A stretch of DNA of 64,000 bases from Dyella terrae. GTDB taxonomy: Bacteria > Pseudomonadota > Gammaproteobacteria > Xanthomonadales > Rhodanobacteraceae. The stretch covers positions 806,001-870,000 of the forward strand of contig NZ_SIZZ01000001.1 of assembly GCF_004322705.1 (NCBI RefSeq), written 5' to 3'. Shown one piece after another: positions 8,244 through 16,866 of this stretch. The notes under the pieces are model-generated. The model was given only the letters and a program-made list of their open reading frames with translations. It did no database searches and was not told the origin of the DNA. A program made the translations under genes and the position numbers. Every line of letters starts with the position of its first letter. Position 1 is the stretch's first letter.

Positions 8244-9182
8244 ATGCAGCGCGTGATCGGTGTCTCGGGTAAGAAGCTCGCGCGGGCGCTTGCGCTCGTG
8301 ACGATGCTGGCCGTGCAGTCACTCGCCTTCGCACAGGCGTCCAGCGATCCAACGGTTGACCGCATCCGGTCGACCAGCAAGTTGACCCTGGGTTACTACG
8401 ACGAAGCGCGTCCATTCACCTACCAGGGCAGTCCCGGCCAGCCGGACGGCTATGCCATCGCCATTTGCAAGGCCGTGGCGGCGTCGTTGCAGGAGCAACT
8501 GAAGATGAGCAGCCTGGCGACCGAGTTCGTGCAGGTGCAGGCGAACGATCGCTATCCGCTGGTCAAGGAGGGCAAGGTGGACCTGCTGTGCGGGCCGAGC
8601 GTACCCACCCTGAGCAGCCGCGCCGAAGTCAGCTTCTCCTTGCCGATCCTGGAGAGCGGCACGGCCATCCTGTTGCGCAAGGACGCCCCGAACAGCTTCC
8701 GTGAACTTCTCGAAACCGGACATACCGCGGACCGTCCGGTGTGGCGGGGATCGCCGATGCTCGCGGCCCTGCAGGAGCGCAACTTCGTCGTGATTGGCGG
8801 CTCTCTGCAGGAGAAGCTGCTGACCGAGCGTCGTGACGAGCTCCACGTCAACAGCATCATTTCGACCGTGCCTGACCTGGCGACGGGCGTGAAGATGCTG
8901 CTGGACGGGCGTGCCGACGCCTTCGTGGGCGAGCGCAGCGTGCTGCTCGACCAGGCCAACCGGAACGGGCAGGGCAAGCTGGTGGTGATCAACCGGGTCT
9001 TCGATCGAGAGGAGATGGCCTTCGCGCTCAGCCGCGACGATCCCGACTTCCGTCTGCTGGTCGATACGGCGCTCAGCCAGCTGTATCTGTCCGGAAAGAT
9101 CAACGCCATCTACGAGCAATACCTCGGCAAGCCGGACGATGCCACCAAGACGTGGTTCCGCCGCGCCGCACTTCACGAGTGA
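8244..9182 (+). CDS. Periplasmic amino-acid-type solute-binding protein (family 3)
   Basis: A 312-aa bacterial extracellular solute-binding protein of family 3. The signal peptide is KKLARALALVTMLAVQSLAFAQA. The mature part has LTLGYYDEARPFTYQ, PDGYAIAICKAV, VQANDRYPLVKEGKVDLLCGP and a C-terminal lobe with ADAFVGERSVL. ATG 8244 is chosen over 8217 because GGAGAT lies 8 bases upstream. No ABC permease or ATPase gene lies nearby; it sits between a PotE-like antiporter and a porin. It may feed basic amino acids to the antiporters or act as a sensor. The ligand is unproven. Confidence 0.88.
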   Translation: MQRVIGVSGKKLARALALVTMLAVQSLAFAQASSDPTVDRIRSTSKLTLGYYDEARPFTYQGSPGQPDGYAIAICKAVAASLQEQLKMSSLATEFVQVQANDRYPLVKEGKVDLLCGPSVPTLSSRAEVSFSLPILESGTAILLRKDAPNSFRELLETGHTADRPVWRGSPMLAALQERNFVVIGGSLQEKLLTERRDELHVNSIISTVPDLATGVKMLLDGRADAFVGERSVLLDQANRNGQGKLVVINRVFDREEMAFALSRDDPDFRLLVDTALSQLYLSGKINAIYEQYLGKPDDATKTWFRRAALHE

Positions 9183-9187
9183 GACCA

Positions 9188-9214
9188 GAAGCGGAGCCCC
9201 GTTGGCTCCGCTTC
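9188..9214 (+). terminator. Strong hairpin between binding protein and porin genes
   Basis: GAAGCGGAGCC and GGCTCCGCTTC form a perfect 11-bp stem around CCGTT, 6 bases after the stop at 9182. The T-tract is lacking, so it may stabilise the upstream mRNA or cause partial termination within the operon. Confidence 0.6.
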
Positions 9215-9248
9215 GTACTAGCTCATCAATCCAGTTGGGGGTAATCCC

Positions 9249-10727
9249 ATGCATGGTTCGTCGCTCAATGCCAAACGTGGACCCGGGATGGTTGTCGCTT
9301 CGCTTGCCGTGGCCGGACTGGCCATGGCAAGCCCGCCATCGTTCGCGCAATCCAGCGAGACGAAGGAGTTGAAGGACCAACTGCAGACCGTGCGCGCGCA
9401 GATGAAAGCGCAGCAGGACCAGATGGAAAAGATGCAGGCCCGGCTGGACGAGCTGGAGGCAAAGGAGAAGGCGGCCAAGGAACAGCAGGTGGTGCAGACG
9501 CAACCGGCGCAGCCTGCCCAGGCCACGCCCGTGACCGCGGCGAACGTGCAGGGCACTGCCACGACGCCCGCGTATCGCCCGCCTTCAGCGCCGGCTGGCG
9601 TGGTCGAGCCTTTGCCCGAAGGCTATGTGCGCCTTGGCGACACGGGCAACCTGATCAAGCTCGATCTCGTCGCCCAGCTCGATGCCATGCTCGACAGCAC
9701 TTACATGGGCGGTGCGGACCTCTTCCTGCCCTCGACCATTCCGGTGAGCGGTCAACCGTTCTACGACAGTGGCCGGCGCTCGAACATGAGCGGCAAGCAG
9801 AGCATCTTCCGCATGGATTTCCGGCGCGACACGGATTACGGCATGCTGAAAGTGGTCTACAAGAACAACTTCTTCGGTAGCGGCAGCGGCGACATGCCGT
9901 ACAACCTGCAGTCGTTCTACGGCGAACTGGACAACCCGCACTACAGCTTGCTTGCCGGTTACAACATCTCCGCGTTTACCGATATCGACGCCTTCCCGAA
10001 CACCCTGGATTTCGAAGGCCCGAACTCCTTCACCTTCAAGTACACGCCACAGATCCGCTTCTCGCCTGTGCTGTACACGAGTGGCGAAAGCAAGTTGACG
10101 ATGCCGATGTCACTGGAAAAACCCAATGCCGACATCAGCGTCATCGAAGGCTTCAATACTTACTCGCGTCGGCCGGATATCACGCTGGGCCTGCGCTGGC
10201 AGGCGCCCAGCTGGCACCTTCAGTGGGCCAACCTTTTCCGCGATCTGCGTGTTGAAAACTCAGAAGGTCGCACCCGGAGCACCTCGGGTTATGCCAGCCA
10301 GCTCAGCAGCGCAGTGGATGTTTTCGAGCACGACAGCGCCCAGGGCTGGGTGAGTTACGGCAAGGGCTACGCCAACTTCCTGCAGGACATCTCCGGCTTT
10401 GGCCTCGACGCTGCGTTCACCACGGACGGCAATCTGCGCGCGATTCGCGCGCGCGGATACGGCGTAGGCTACACACACGCCTGGATGGAGACGCTGACGA
10501 CCAGCGCTTCGTACGGTTACCTGCGCATCAGCCCGCAGTCGGATCTGCTCATTCTTCCGACGATGCCCAAGAGCACCAAGTTCGCGTCGGTCAACCTGGC
10601 ATGGCAGTTCAGCGAGCGCGCCATGATGGGTGTGGAATACCTGTGGGGCCAGAACATCGATCTCACCGACGCACGCGGCCAGGGCCAGCGCATCCAGACC
10701 ACGTTCCGCTACGACCTCAATCCCTGA
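9249..10727 (+). CDS. DcaP-like trimeric outer-membrane porin
   Basis: A 492-aa outer-membrane protein. A signal peptide (VVASLAVAGLAMASPPSFAQ) is followed by a coiled coil (residues ~35-85, KELKDQLQTVRAQMKAQQDQ...) and a Pro/Ala linker. The barrel begins at about residue 120 (GYVRLGDTGNLIKLDLVAQLD) with FRMDFRRDTDYG, FYGELDNPHYSLLAGYNISAF and TFKYTPQIRFSP, ending in TTFRYDLNP. The N-terminal coiled coil plus barrel is the layout of DcaP porins, known for dicarboxylate and small anionic solute passage. Between a solute-binding protein and decarboxylases it may admit amino acids. GGGGG precedes ATG 9249. Confidence 0.88.
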   Translation: MHGSSLNAKRGPGMVVASLAVAGLAMASPPSFAQSSETKELKDQLQTVRAQMKAQQDQMEKMQARLDELEAKEKAAKEQQVVQTQPAQPAQATPVTAANVQGTATTPAYRPPSAPAGVVEPLPEGYVRLGDTGNLIKLDLVAQLDAMLDSTYMGGADLFLPSTIPVSGQPFYDSGRRSNMSGKQSIFRMDFRRDTDYGMLKVVYKNNFFGSGSGDMPYNLQSFYGELDNPHYSLLAGYNISAFTDIDAFPNTLDFEGPNSFTFKYTPQIRFSPVLYTSGESKLTMPMSLEKPNADISVIEGFNTYSRRPDITLGLRWQAPSWHLQWANLFRDLRVENSEGRTRSTSGYASQLSSAVDVFEHDSAQGWVSYGKGYANFLQDISGFGLDAAFTTDGNLRAIRARGYGVGYTHAWMETLTTSASYGYLRISPQSDLLILPTMPKSTKFASVNLAWQFSERAMMGVEYLWGQNIDLTDARGQGQRIQTTFRYDLNP

Positions 10728-10765
10728 TCGATGCGCGGGCCTGACCCGCGCCATGGAGCCGTGCC

Positions 10766-13102
10766 ATGTCGATGAACCATCCCTGGATGCTCTACGTCAC
10801 GACGGACCTGCCGGATGAGGGCTCGGTGTACCAGCTGGCCCTCGCGCGACTGGGCCATGCCATCCAGGCGCAGGGCATCGAAGTGGTGCGGGCCATGAGC
10901 TGCGAGGACGGCCTCGCCGTTGCGCGGGGCAAGCCGTCGTACTCGGTGATCGCCATCGACTGGAATCTCGGCGAAACCGCAGCCATGGGCGAAGCCGAAG
11001 TGATGAAGATCGTGCACGCGGTGCGCGACAAGTCCCTGCGCATTCCCATCTTCCTGCTGACGCGCAGTGTGCAGACGCCAGACATTCCACTTGGACTGAT
11101 CCGTGAAGTGCGCGAGTACGTCAATGTCGGCAGCGAAACACCGGAATTCTTCGCGCGGCGCGTCAAGTTTGCGGTGGACGAGTACCACGCGGGCCTGCTG
11201 CCGCCGTACTTCAAGGCGTTGAAGAAGCTGACGGAAGAGGGCGCCTACCAGTGGGATGCACCGGGTCACATGGGTGGTGCGGCCTACCTCAAGCATCCCG
11301 CAGGCGCCGAGTTCCATGAGTTCTTCGGCGAGAACATCATGCGTGCCGATATAGGCATTTCGAATCCTGAGCTGGGCTCGTGGCTGGATATCGAAGGCGC
11401 TCCGGCCGAATCGCAGCGCATGGCTGCGCGTGTCTTTGGTGCGGACTGGACGTTTTATGTCCTTGCAGGATCGTCCGCCTCCAATCGCATCGTCGCGCAG
11501 ACGGCCGTGGGCAAGGACGAGATGGTGATCGCCGACCGCAATTGCCACAAGTCGCTCAACCATGCGATGACGCTCTGCGGCGCGCGACCGGTGTATTTCC
11601 AGCCCAGTCGCAATGGGTACGGGATGATCGGCCCGATCCCCCCAAAGCGCTTCACCAAGGCACATATCCAGTCGCTGATTGCGAAGTCCCCGCTCAGCGC
11701 CGGCGCGAGCGCCAAAGAGCCCGTCTACGCCGTGGTGACCAATCCCACTTACGACGGGCTGATGTACAACGTCGACAAGGTGACGGAGCTGCTCGCCGAA
11801 AGCGTGCCGCGCGTGCACTTCGACGAAGCCTGGTACCCCTACGGCAAGTTCCATCCGCTTTACCGGCAGCGCTATGCCATGGGCGTGCCGCGCAACATGA
11901 AGAACCGTCCCACCGTGCTGGCCGTCCAGTCGACGCACAAGATGCTTCCGGCCTTCTCCATGGCGTCGTACATCCATGTCAGCAACAGCGAACGTGGTGC
12001 CATCCCGTGGGCTCCCATCAAGGAAGCCTTCATGATGCATGGCACGACCTCGCCGTATTACCCGTTGATTGCGTCGCTGGATATCGCGACGGCGATGATG
12101 GATGACCCCTCCGGCCCGGCGCTGCTGCGCGAAACCATGGAAATGGCCGTGGCCTTCCGGCGCACGGTGTCGCTGGTCAACCAACGCCTGAAGGACGAAG
12201 ACGAGTGGTTCTTCAACCTCTATCAGCCGCCGACGGTATCGATAAAGAACAAGCGCATCCCGATCCATGATGCGCCGATCGACGCGCTGGCCAACGACCC
12301 CGCACACTGGACCCTGAAAGTCGGTGACAGCTGGCACGGGCTGCCGGACGAAGTCGTCAAGGACGGCTTCTGCATGCTCGATCCCACCAAGGTCACCATC
12401 CTGTGCCCCGGCACCGATGCCCAGGGCAAGCTCGCCAAGCGTGGCGTGCCCGGCGCCATTCTTTCGAAGTACCTCGGTGCCCACCGCCAGGCCATTGCGC
12501 GCACCGGCGATTACACGGTGCTGGTCCTGTTCTCGGTCGGTACGACGCAGGGCAAGTGGGGCACGCTGCTGGAGACGTTGCTTTCGTTCAAGCGGCACTA
12601 CGACCGCAATGCCTTGCTGGACGAAGCGCTGCCGGAACTGGTGCAGGCCTATCCCGATCGTTATCGCGGCATGTCGCTGGCGATGCTTTGCGGCGAGATG
12701 CACGCCGTGATGACTGAGTCCAATCTCCAGGACATGGCCAATCTGGCAGGCGAGACGCTCTCCGAGCAGGTGCTGACACCCGCGGAGGCTTACCAGCACC
12801 TCATCCACGAAAACACCGAGGAAGTCCGGCTGAGCGATTTGCCGGGGCGCATCGCGGCGCTGATGATCGTGCCGTACCCGCCGGGCATTCCCGTGCTGAT
12901 GCCGGGTGAGCGCGTGGATCCCAAGGGTGGTCCCATCGTTCGCTTCCTCGAGGCCGTGGAAGCCTATGGCAAGCGCTTCCCGGGATTCGGGCGCGAAGTC
13001 CAAAACGTCCATCCCGACGCCAGCGGCGACATGTGGGTTCGCGTCATCGTCGAGAAAACGCCACCCGCGAAAGCCGCCAGGAGCGCCAGCAAGAAGAAAT
13101 GA
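10766..13102 (+). CDS. Orn/Lys/Arg decarboxylase, divergent paralogue
   Basis: A 778-aa PLP-dependent fold-I decarboxylase of the inducible acid-resistance class. A wing domain (residues ~1-145, receiver-like) is followed by the core: YQWDAPGHMGGAAYLKHPAG, DRNCHKSLNHAM, VTNPTYDGLMYN, HFDEAWYPYGKFHP and the PLP lysine near residue 392 in QSTHKMLPAFSMASYIH. The C-terminus is typical (MIVPYPPGIPVLMPGER). Close to AdiA/LdcI but with odd active-site neighbours: LDIEGAPAES replaces the usual LDHTGPxxES, and AFSMAS the usual AFSQAS. The substrate may be lysine, arginine or something changed. A short Lys-rich tail (ARSASKKK) is extra. GGAG lies 9 bases before ATG 10766. Confidence 0.9.
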   Translation: MSMNHPWMLYVTTDLPDEGSVYQLALARLGHAIQAQGIEVVRAMSCEDGLAVARGKPSYSVIAIDWNLGETAAMGEAEVMKIVHAVRDKSLRIPIFLLTRSVQTPDIPLGLIREVREYVNVGSETPEFFARRVKFAVDEYHAGLLPPYFKALKKLTEEGAYQWDAPGHMGGAAYLKHPAGAEFHEFFGENIMRADIGISNPELGSWLDIEGAPAESQRMAARVFGADWTFYVLAGSSASNRIVAQTAVGKDEMVIADRNCHKSLNHAMTLCGARPVYFQPSRNGYGMIGPIPPKRFTKAHIQSLIAKSPLSAGASAKEPVYAVVTNPTYDGLMYNVDKVTELLAESVPRVHFDEAWYPYGKFHPLYRQRYAMGVPRNMKNRPTVLAVQSTHKMLPAFSMASYIHVSNSERGAIPWAPIKEAFMMHGTTSPYYPLIASLDIATAMMDDPSGPALLRETMEMAVAFRRTVSLVNQRLKDEDEWFFNLYQPPTVSIKNKRIPIHDAPIDALANDPAHWTLKVGDSWHGLPDEVVKDGFCMLDPTKVTILCPGTDAQGKLAKRGVPGAILSKYLGAHRQAIARTGDYTVLVLFSVGTTQGKWGTLLETLLSFKRHYDRNALLDEALPELVQAYPDRYRGMSLAMLCGEMHAVMTESNLQDMANLAGETLSEQVLTPAEAYQHLIHENTEEVRLSDLPGRIAALMIVPYPPGIPVLMPGERVDPKGGPIVRFLEAVEAYGKRFPGFGREVQNVHPDASGDMWVRVIVEKTPPAKAARSASKKK

Positions 13103-13110
13103 TGTCCGTG

Positions 13111-13128
13111 CCCCGCCGCAAGGCGGGG
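13111..13128 (+). terminator. Intercistronic hairpin between the two decarboxylases
   Basis: CCCCGCC and GGCGGGG flank a GCAA tetraloop, 8 bases after the stop at 13102. No strong T-run follows, so processing or partial termination is as likely as full termination. Confidence 0.5.
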
Positions 13129-13186
13129 TTCGGCACTTTGAGACCCGTATCGACGTACGCAGGCTTTCCCCATCGAGGACATCCCC

Positions 13187-15490
13187 ATGCTTGAGCGCCG
13201 CAATCTCCGCCAGAAATTCCGCGTCCTGCTGGTCCAGCCCAACATCGGCACCGAAAGTGCGGGAGGACGCGCGGCGCGGCTTGTGATCAACGAGTTCGAA
13301 GATCGCAATATTGAAACCGTGACGGCGACGAACGTGGATGATGCACGCTCGATCATCACGGCCGACGCGGCGATCCACGCCATGATGATCGACTGGTCCT
13401 TGCCTGATCCCACGGCACCGGGCGATGAGAATGCAGCGGCCAAGAGCCTGATCGACCTGGTGCGTTCGCGCAACGAGAACGTGCCGATCTTCCTGATGTC
13501 CGAGGCGGGCAAGGCGCGCACGCTGAGCGTCGAGATTGTCCAGGCCATCAACGAGCTCGTGTGGCTGACGCAGGATTCGGCAACGTTTGTCTGCGGTCGC
13601 GTCCAGGCGTCGATGAAGCTCTATCTCGCGACGCTGTTTGGCCCACTGACCACGGCGCTGGCCGAGTTCAACCAGGTGCACGAGTATTCCTGGCACACGC
13701 CCGGACACACGGGCGGCACGGCGTTCCTCAAGCACCCCTCGGGCAGGGCGTTCTACGATTTCTATGGCGAGCACATTTTCCGTACCGACCTGTCGATCAG
13801 CGTTGGCGAAATCGGTTCGCTGCTCGATCACACAGGCCCGATTGGTGAAAGCGAGAAGTACATTTCCCGCATCTTCGGCTCGCATCGCAGTTATTCGGTC
13901 ACCAACGGATCGTCCACCTCGAATCGCATCATCTTCATGGCCTGCGTCGGTCGTGACCAGGTGGTGCTGTGCGATCGCAATTGCCACAAGTCGATCGAGC
14001 ATGGCCTGACCATGACGGGCGGCATCCCGCATTACCTGGTGCCGTCTCGCAACCGCTACGGCCTGATCGGCCCGATCTATCCGGACAAGTTCGTGCAGTC
14101 CAGCGTGCGCGATGCCATTGCCTCGAACCCGTTCTCGAAGGGGCTGGCGGACCAGAAGCCTGTCTTTGTCGTGGTTACCAACTCCACGTACGACGGCCTT
14201 TGCTACAACACCGGTCGCGTGCTGGAGGAGGTGGGTACCTGGGTGGATCGCGTGCATTTCGATGAAGCCTGGTATGGCTACGCGCGCTTCAATCCCATCT
14301 ATTCGGGCCGGCTGGCCATGCATGGGCCGGCGTCGGAACACGATCCGAACGGCCCCACCGTGATCACCACGCACTCCACGCACAAGCTCCTGGCGGCGTT
14401 CTCTCAGGCCTCGTACATCCACATCCGTGACGGGCGCAGCGCGATTCCGCATGCGCGCTTCAACGAGTCGTTCATGATGCACGGCTCGACCTCGCCGTTC
14501 TATCCGATCATCGCCTCCAACGAGGTCGCCGCATCGATGATGGATGGCGTCGGCGGCAAGGCATTGACGCGCGAGAGCATCGACGAGGCCATTGCTTTCC
14601 GTCAGGTGGTCGGCCGACTGAATCGGGATTTCGCCAAGAAGAGCGAGTGGTTCTTCCGCACCTGGAATCCGGATGAAGTCACGGATTCGACCGGCAAGCG
14701 CATTCCGTTTGCCGATGCCTCGCCCGAGTGGCTGGCCGAGGATTCGAACGCCTGGGTGCTGCATCCGGGCGAAACCTGGCACGGCTTCGACAAGCTCGAA
14801 GACGGTTACTGCATGCTGGACCCGATCAAGGTTTCGGTGATCACGCCAGGCGTCAACGACGACGACACCCTGGCCGATCGTGGATTCCCGGCGACGCTGC
14901 TCACCGCTTACCTGGATGCCCGTGGTATCGAAGTGGAGAAGACCAGCGACTTCGCCGTGCTGTTCCTGTTCTCCATCGGCATCACCAAGGCCAAGTGGAG
15001 CACGCTGATCACCGCGATGCTGGACTTCAAGCGCGACTACGACGAGAACAAGTCGCTGGAGCAAGTCATGCCGCACTTGGTCGCCAGTTATCCGGATCGC
15101 TATGGCGCGATGGGTTTCCGCGACCTGGGTGACGAGATGTTCGCCGAGCTGAAGAAGACCGGCCAGACACGCCATCTCCAGAAGGCGTACTCGAATCTCC
15201 CTGAGATCCGCATGACACCGGCGGACACCTATCAGCATCTGGTGCGTGGCGACATCGAACGCGTTGCTCTGCCGAATCTCGCCGGCCGGACCATCGCCAC
15301 CAGCGTGGTGCCGTATCCGCCAGGTATTCCCATGCTGATGCCCGGCGAAGTGGCGGGCCCCGCGGATGGCCCGTACATCGGTTATCTCAAGGCACTGCAG
15401 AACTGGGACCGCACCTTCCCGGGCTTTGGCCATGACACGCACGGCGTGGAAGTCGAGGATGGCGAGTACTTCATTCAGTGCCTGAAGTAG
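13187..15490 (+). CDS. adiA: Arginine decarboxylase, AdiA-like
   Basis: A 767-aa PLP decarboxylase converting arginine to agmatine, consuming one cytoplasmic proton. Many blocks match E. coli AdiA: VHEYSW.TPGHTGG, FRTDLSISVGEIGSLLDHTG, GESEKYISRIFG, DRNCHKSIEHGLTMTG, VPSRNRYGLIGPIYP, HFDEAWYGYARFNPIY and the PLP lysine at ~400 in THSTHKLLAAFSQASYIH. The N-terminal wing domain spans about residues 1-150 and the C-terminal domain ends at EVEDGEYFIQCLK. An AdiC-like antiporter starts 13 bases downstream, giving the classic arginine-dependent acid-resistance pair. Lysine specificity cannot be fully excluded, but the sequence is nearer AdiA than CadA. Confidence 0.88.
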   Translation: MLERRNLRQKFRVLLVQPNIGTESAGGRAARLVINEFEDRNIETVTATNVDDARSIITADAAIHAMMIDWSLPDPTAPGDENAAAKSLIDLVRSRNENVPIFLMSEAGKARTLSVEIVQAINELVWLTQDSATFVCGRVQASMKLYLATLFGPLTTALAEFNQVHEYSWHTPGHTGGTAFLKHPSGRAFYDFYGEHIFRTDLSISVGEIGSLLDHTGPIGESEKYISRIFGSHRSYSVTNGSSTSNRIIFMACVGRDQVVLCDRNCHKSIEHGLTMTGGIPHYLVPSRNRYGLIGPIYPDKFVQSSVRDAIASNPFSKGLADQKPVFVVVTNSTYDGLCYNTGRVLEEVGTWVDRVHFDEAWYGYARFNPIYSGRLAMHGPASEHDPNGPTVITTHSTHKLLAAFSQASYIHIRDGRSAIPHARFNESFMMHGSTSPFYPIIASNEVAASMMDGVGGKALTRESIDEAIAFRQVVGRLNRDFAKKSEWFFRTWNPDEVTDSTGKRIPFADASPEWLAEDSNAWVLHPGETWHGFDKLEDGYCMLDPIKVSVITPGVNDDDTLADRGFPATLLTAYLDARGIEVEKTSDFAVLFLFSIGITKAKWSTLITAMLDFKRDYDENKSLEQVMPHLVASYPDRYGAMGFRDLGDEMFAELKKTGQTRHLQKAYSNLPEIRMTPADTYQHLVRGDIERVALPNLAGRTIATSVVPYPPGIPMLMPGEVAGPADGPYIGYLKALQNWDRTFPGFGHDTHGVEVEDGEYFIQCLK

Positions 15491-15503
15491 GAGAACAGGG
15501 ACG

Positions 15504-16832
15504 ATGTCCACGGGCGGCGGGAAGAAGATGGGGTTGGTGGGGGCTTCCTCGCTGGTGGTGGCCAACATGGTGGGCACGGGCTTGTTCCTGCTGCCCTCCA
15601 GCCTGGCAAATGTCGGCAGCATTTCGATCCTCGGATGGATCGTGGCCGCCATCGGCGCCAGTGCACTGGGACTGGTGTTCGCGCACCTGGGCATGGTCGA
15701 CCCCAAACCCGGTGGGCCCTATGCCTATGCACGCGATCATCTCGGTGCGTTCCCGGCATTCCAGACGAACATGCTCTACTGGATCGCCAACGTCATCGGC
15801 AACGTGGCCATCGCCGTGTCGGTCACCGGTTACCTCGCCACGTTCTTTCCCGCGCTGAAGGGCCAGATGGTCGCCAATGTGACCACTGCGGCCATCATCT
15901 GGCTGTTCGTCTGGCTCAATACCCGGGATGCGAGCGTGATCGGCAAGTTCACCGCGGTGAGCACCATCGCGGGCATTCTGCCGATTGCCTTTGTTGGCTT
16001 GCTTGGCTGGTTCTGGTTTCAACCCGAGGTGTTTCGTGCCAGCTGGAATCCGGAAGCGTTGCCGACCTACACGGCGGTCGAGCGCAGTGCATCGATTGCG
16101 CTTTGGGCATTCCTGGGCGTTGAAAGCGCGGCCGTCTCTGCCGGCGTCATCGACAATCCGCGGCGCAACGTTCCGCTCGCCACCGTCATCGGACTATTGC
16201 TTTCCACGGTGATCTACATCTCGTGCACCACAGTGTTGATGGGCATCATTCCCGGCGAGCACCTGCGGACATCGGGCGCACCGTTCTCCGAAGCCGCGCG
16301 CCTGATGCTGGGTCCCTGGGCCGGGGTGCTGATCGCCCTGGCGGCCATCCTCAAGGCGTCGGGCTCACTGGTGGGCTGGATCCTGATCGTTGCGCAGTCC
16401 GCCCAGGCAGCGGCGCAGGACGGCATGTTCCCCAAGCGCTTCGGCAAGACCAACGCCCACGGCATGCCGGTGCAGAATCTGGTGATCACGGGCGTGATGA
16501 TGACGGCGATCCTGATCGCTACCGCATCACCCAATGTCGCCACCCAGTTCTCCAGCATCACCGATGCAACGGTGGTGCTGATGGCCTTGCCCTATATCTA
16601 TTCGGTGGTTGCCATGTGGCGGCTCAACCGCATCATTGACGTTGATCGCGGGAGGAAGCGCTTCCTCGTCGTGGCCGGCATCATTGCCTGCATGTATTGC
16701 GTGAGCGTGGTGCTTGGTCAGTCCGACCTGCTCGGTCGCAAGGCGCTCATCGTGTTGCTGGCCACGGTTCCGTTGTACGCGCTTATCCGGGTGACCAGGA
16801 AGCCGGAAGCACTCGCGGCCGGTGAGTCGTGA
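15504..16832 (+). CDS. adiC: Arginine:agmatine-type antiporter, AdiC-like
   Basis: A 442-aa 12-TM APC exchanger. Shared with AdiC: NMVGTGLFLLPSSLANVGSI, DPKPGGPYAYAR, QTNMLYWIANVIGNVA, LWAFLGVESAAVSAGV..NPRRNVP and GSLVGWILIVAQSAQAAAQDG.FP, where Trp of LVGW aligns with the substrate-gating Trp293 of AdiC. AGGAG lies upstream of ATG 15504, only 13 bases after the decarboxylase, so the two are one transcript. It would exchange external arginine for internal agmatine. A CadB-like lysine/cadaverine role is the alternative. Confidence 0.87.
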   Translation: MSTGGGKKMGLVGASSLVVANMVGTGLFLLPSSLANVGSISILGWIVAAIGASALGLVFAHLGMVDPKPGGPYAYARDHLGAFPAFQTNMLYWIANVIGNVAIAVSVTGYLATFFPALKGQMVANVTTAAIIWLFVWLNTRDASVIGKFTAVSTIAGILPIAFVGLLGWFWFQPEVFRASWNPEALPTYTAVERSASIALWAFLGVESAAVSAGVIDNPRRNVPLATVIGLLLSTVIYISCTTVLMGIIPGEHLRTSGAPFSEAARLMLGPWAGVLIALAAILKASGSLVGWILIVAQSAQAAAQDGMFPKRFGKTNAHGMPVQNLVITGVMMTAILIATASPNVATQFSSITDATVVLMALPYIYSVVAMWRLNRIIDVDRGRKRFLVVAGIIACMYCVSVVLGQSDLLGRKALIVLLATVPLYALIRVTRKPEALAAGES

Positions 16833-16866
16833 GGCGCCCACGCTCGGGCAGGCGCCCCGTGCCGGC

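Noticed and set aside
10709-15706. A 1665-codon open frame on the minus strand across both decarboxylase genes
   Set aside because: It mirrors the codon pattern of two well-supported plus-strand genes in high-GC DNA, and its translation has no recognisable domain. It is an antisense shadow.
16833-16866. GC-rich partial repeat between the convergent AdiC-like and SpeF-type genes as a terminator
   Set aside because: GGCGCC blocks recur, but I could not draw a stable stem with a T-run.
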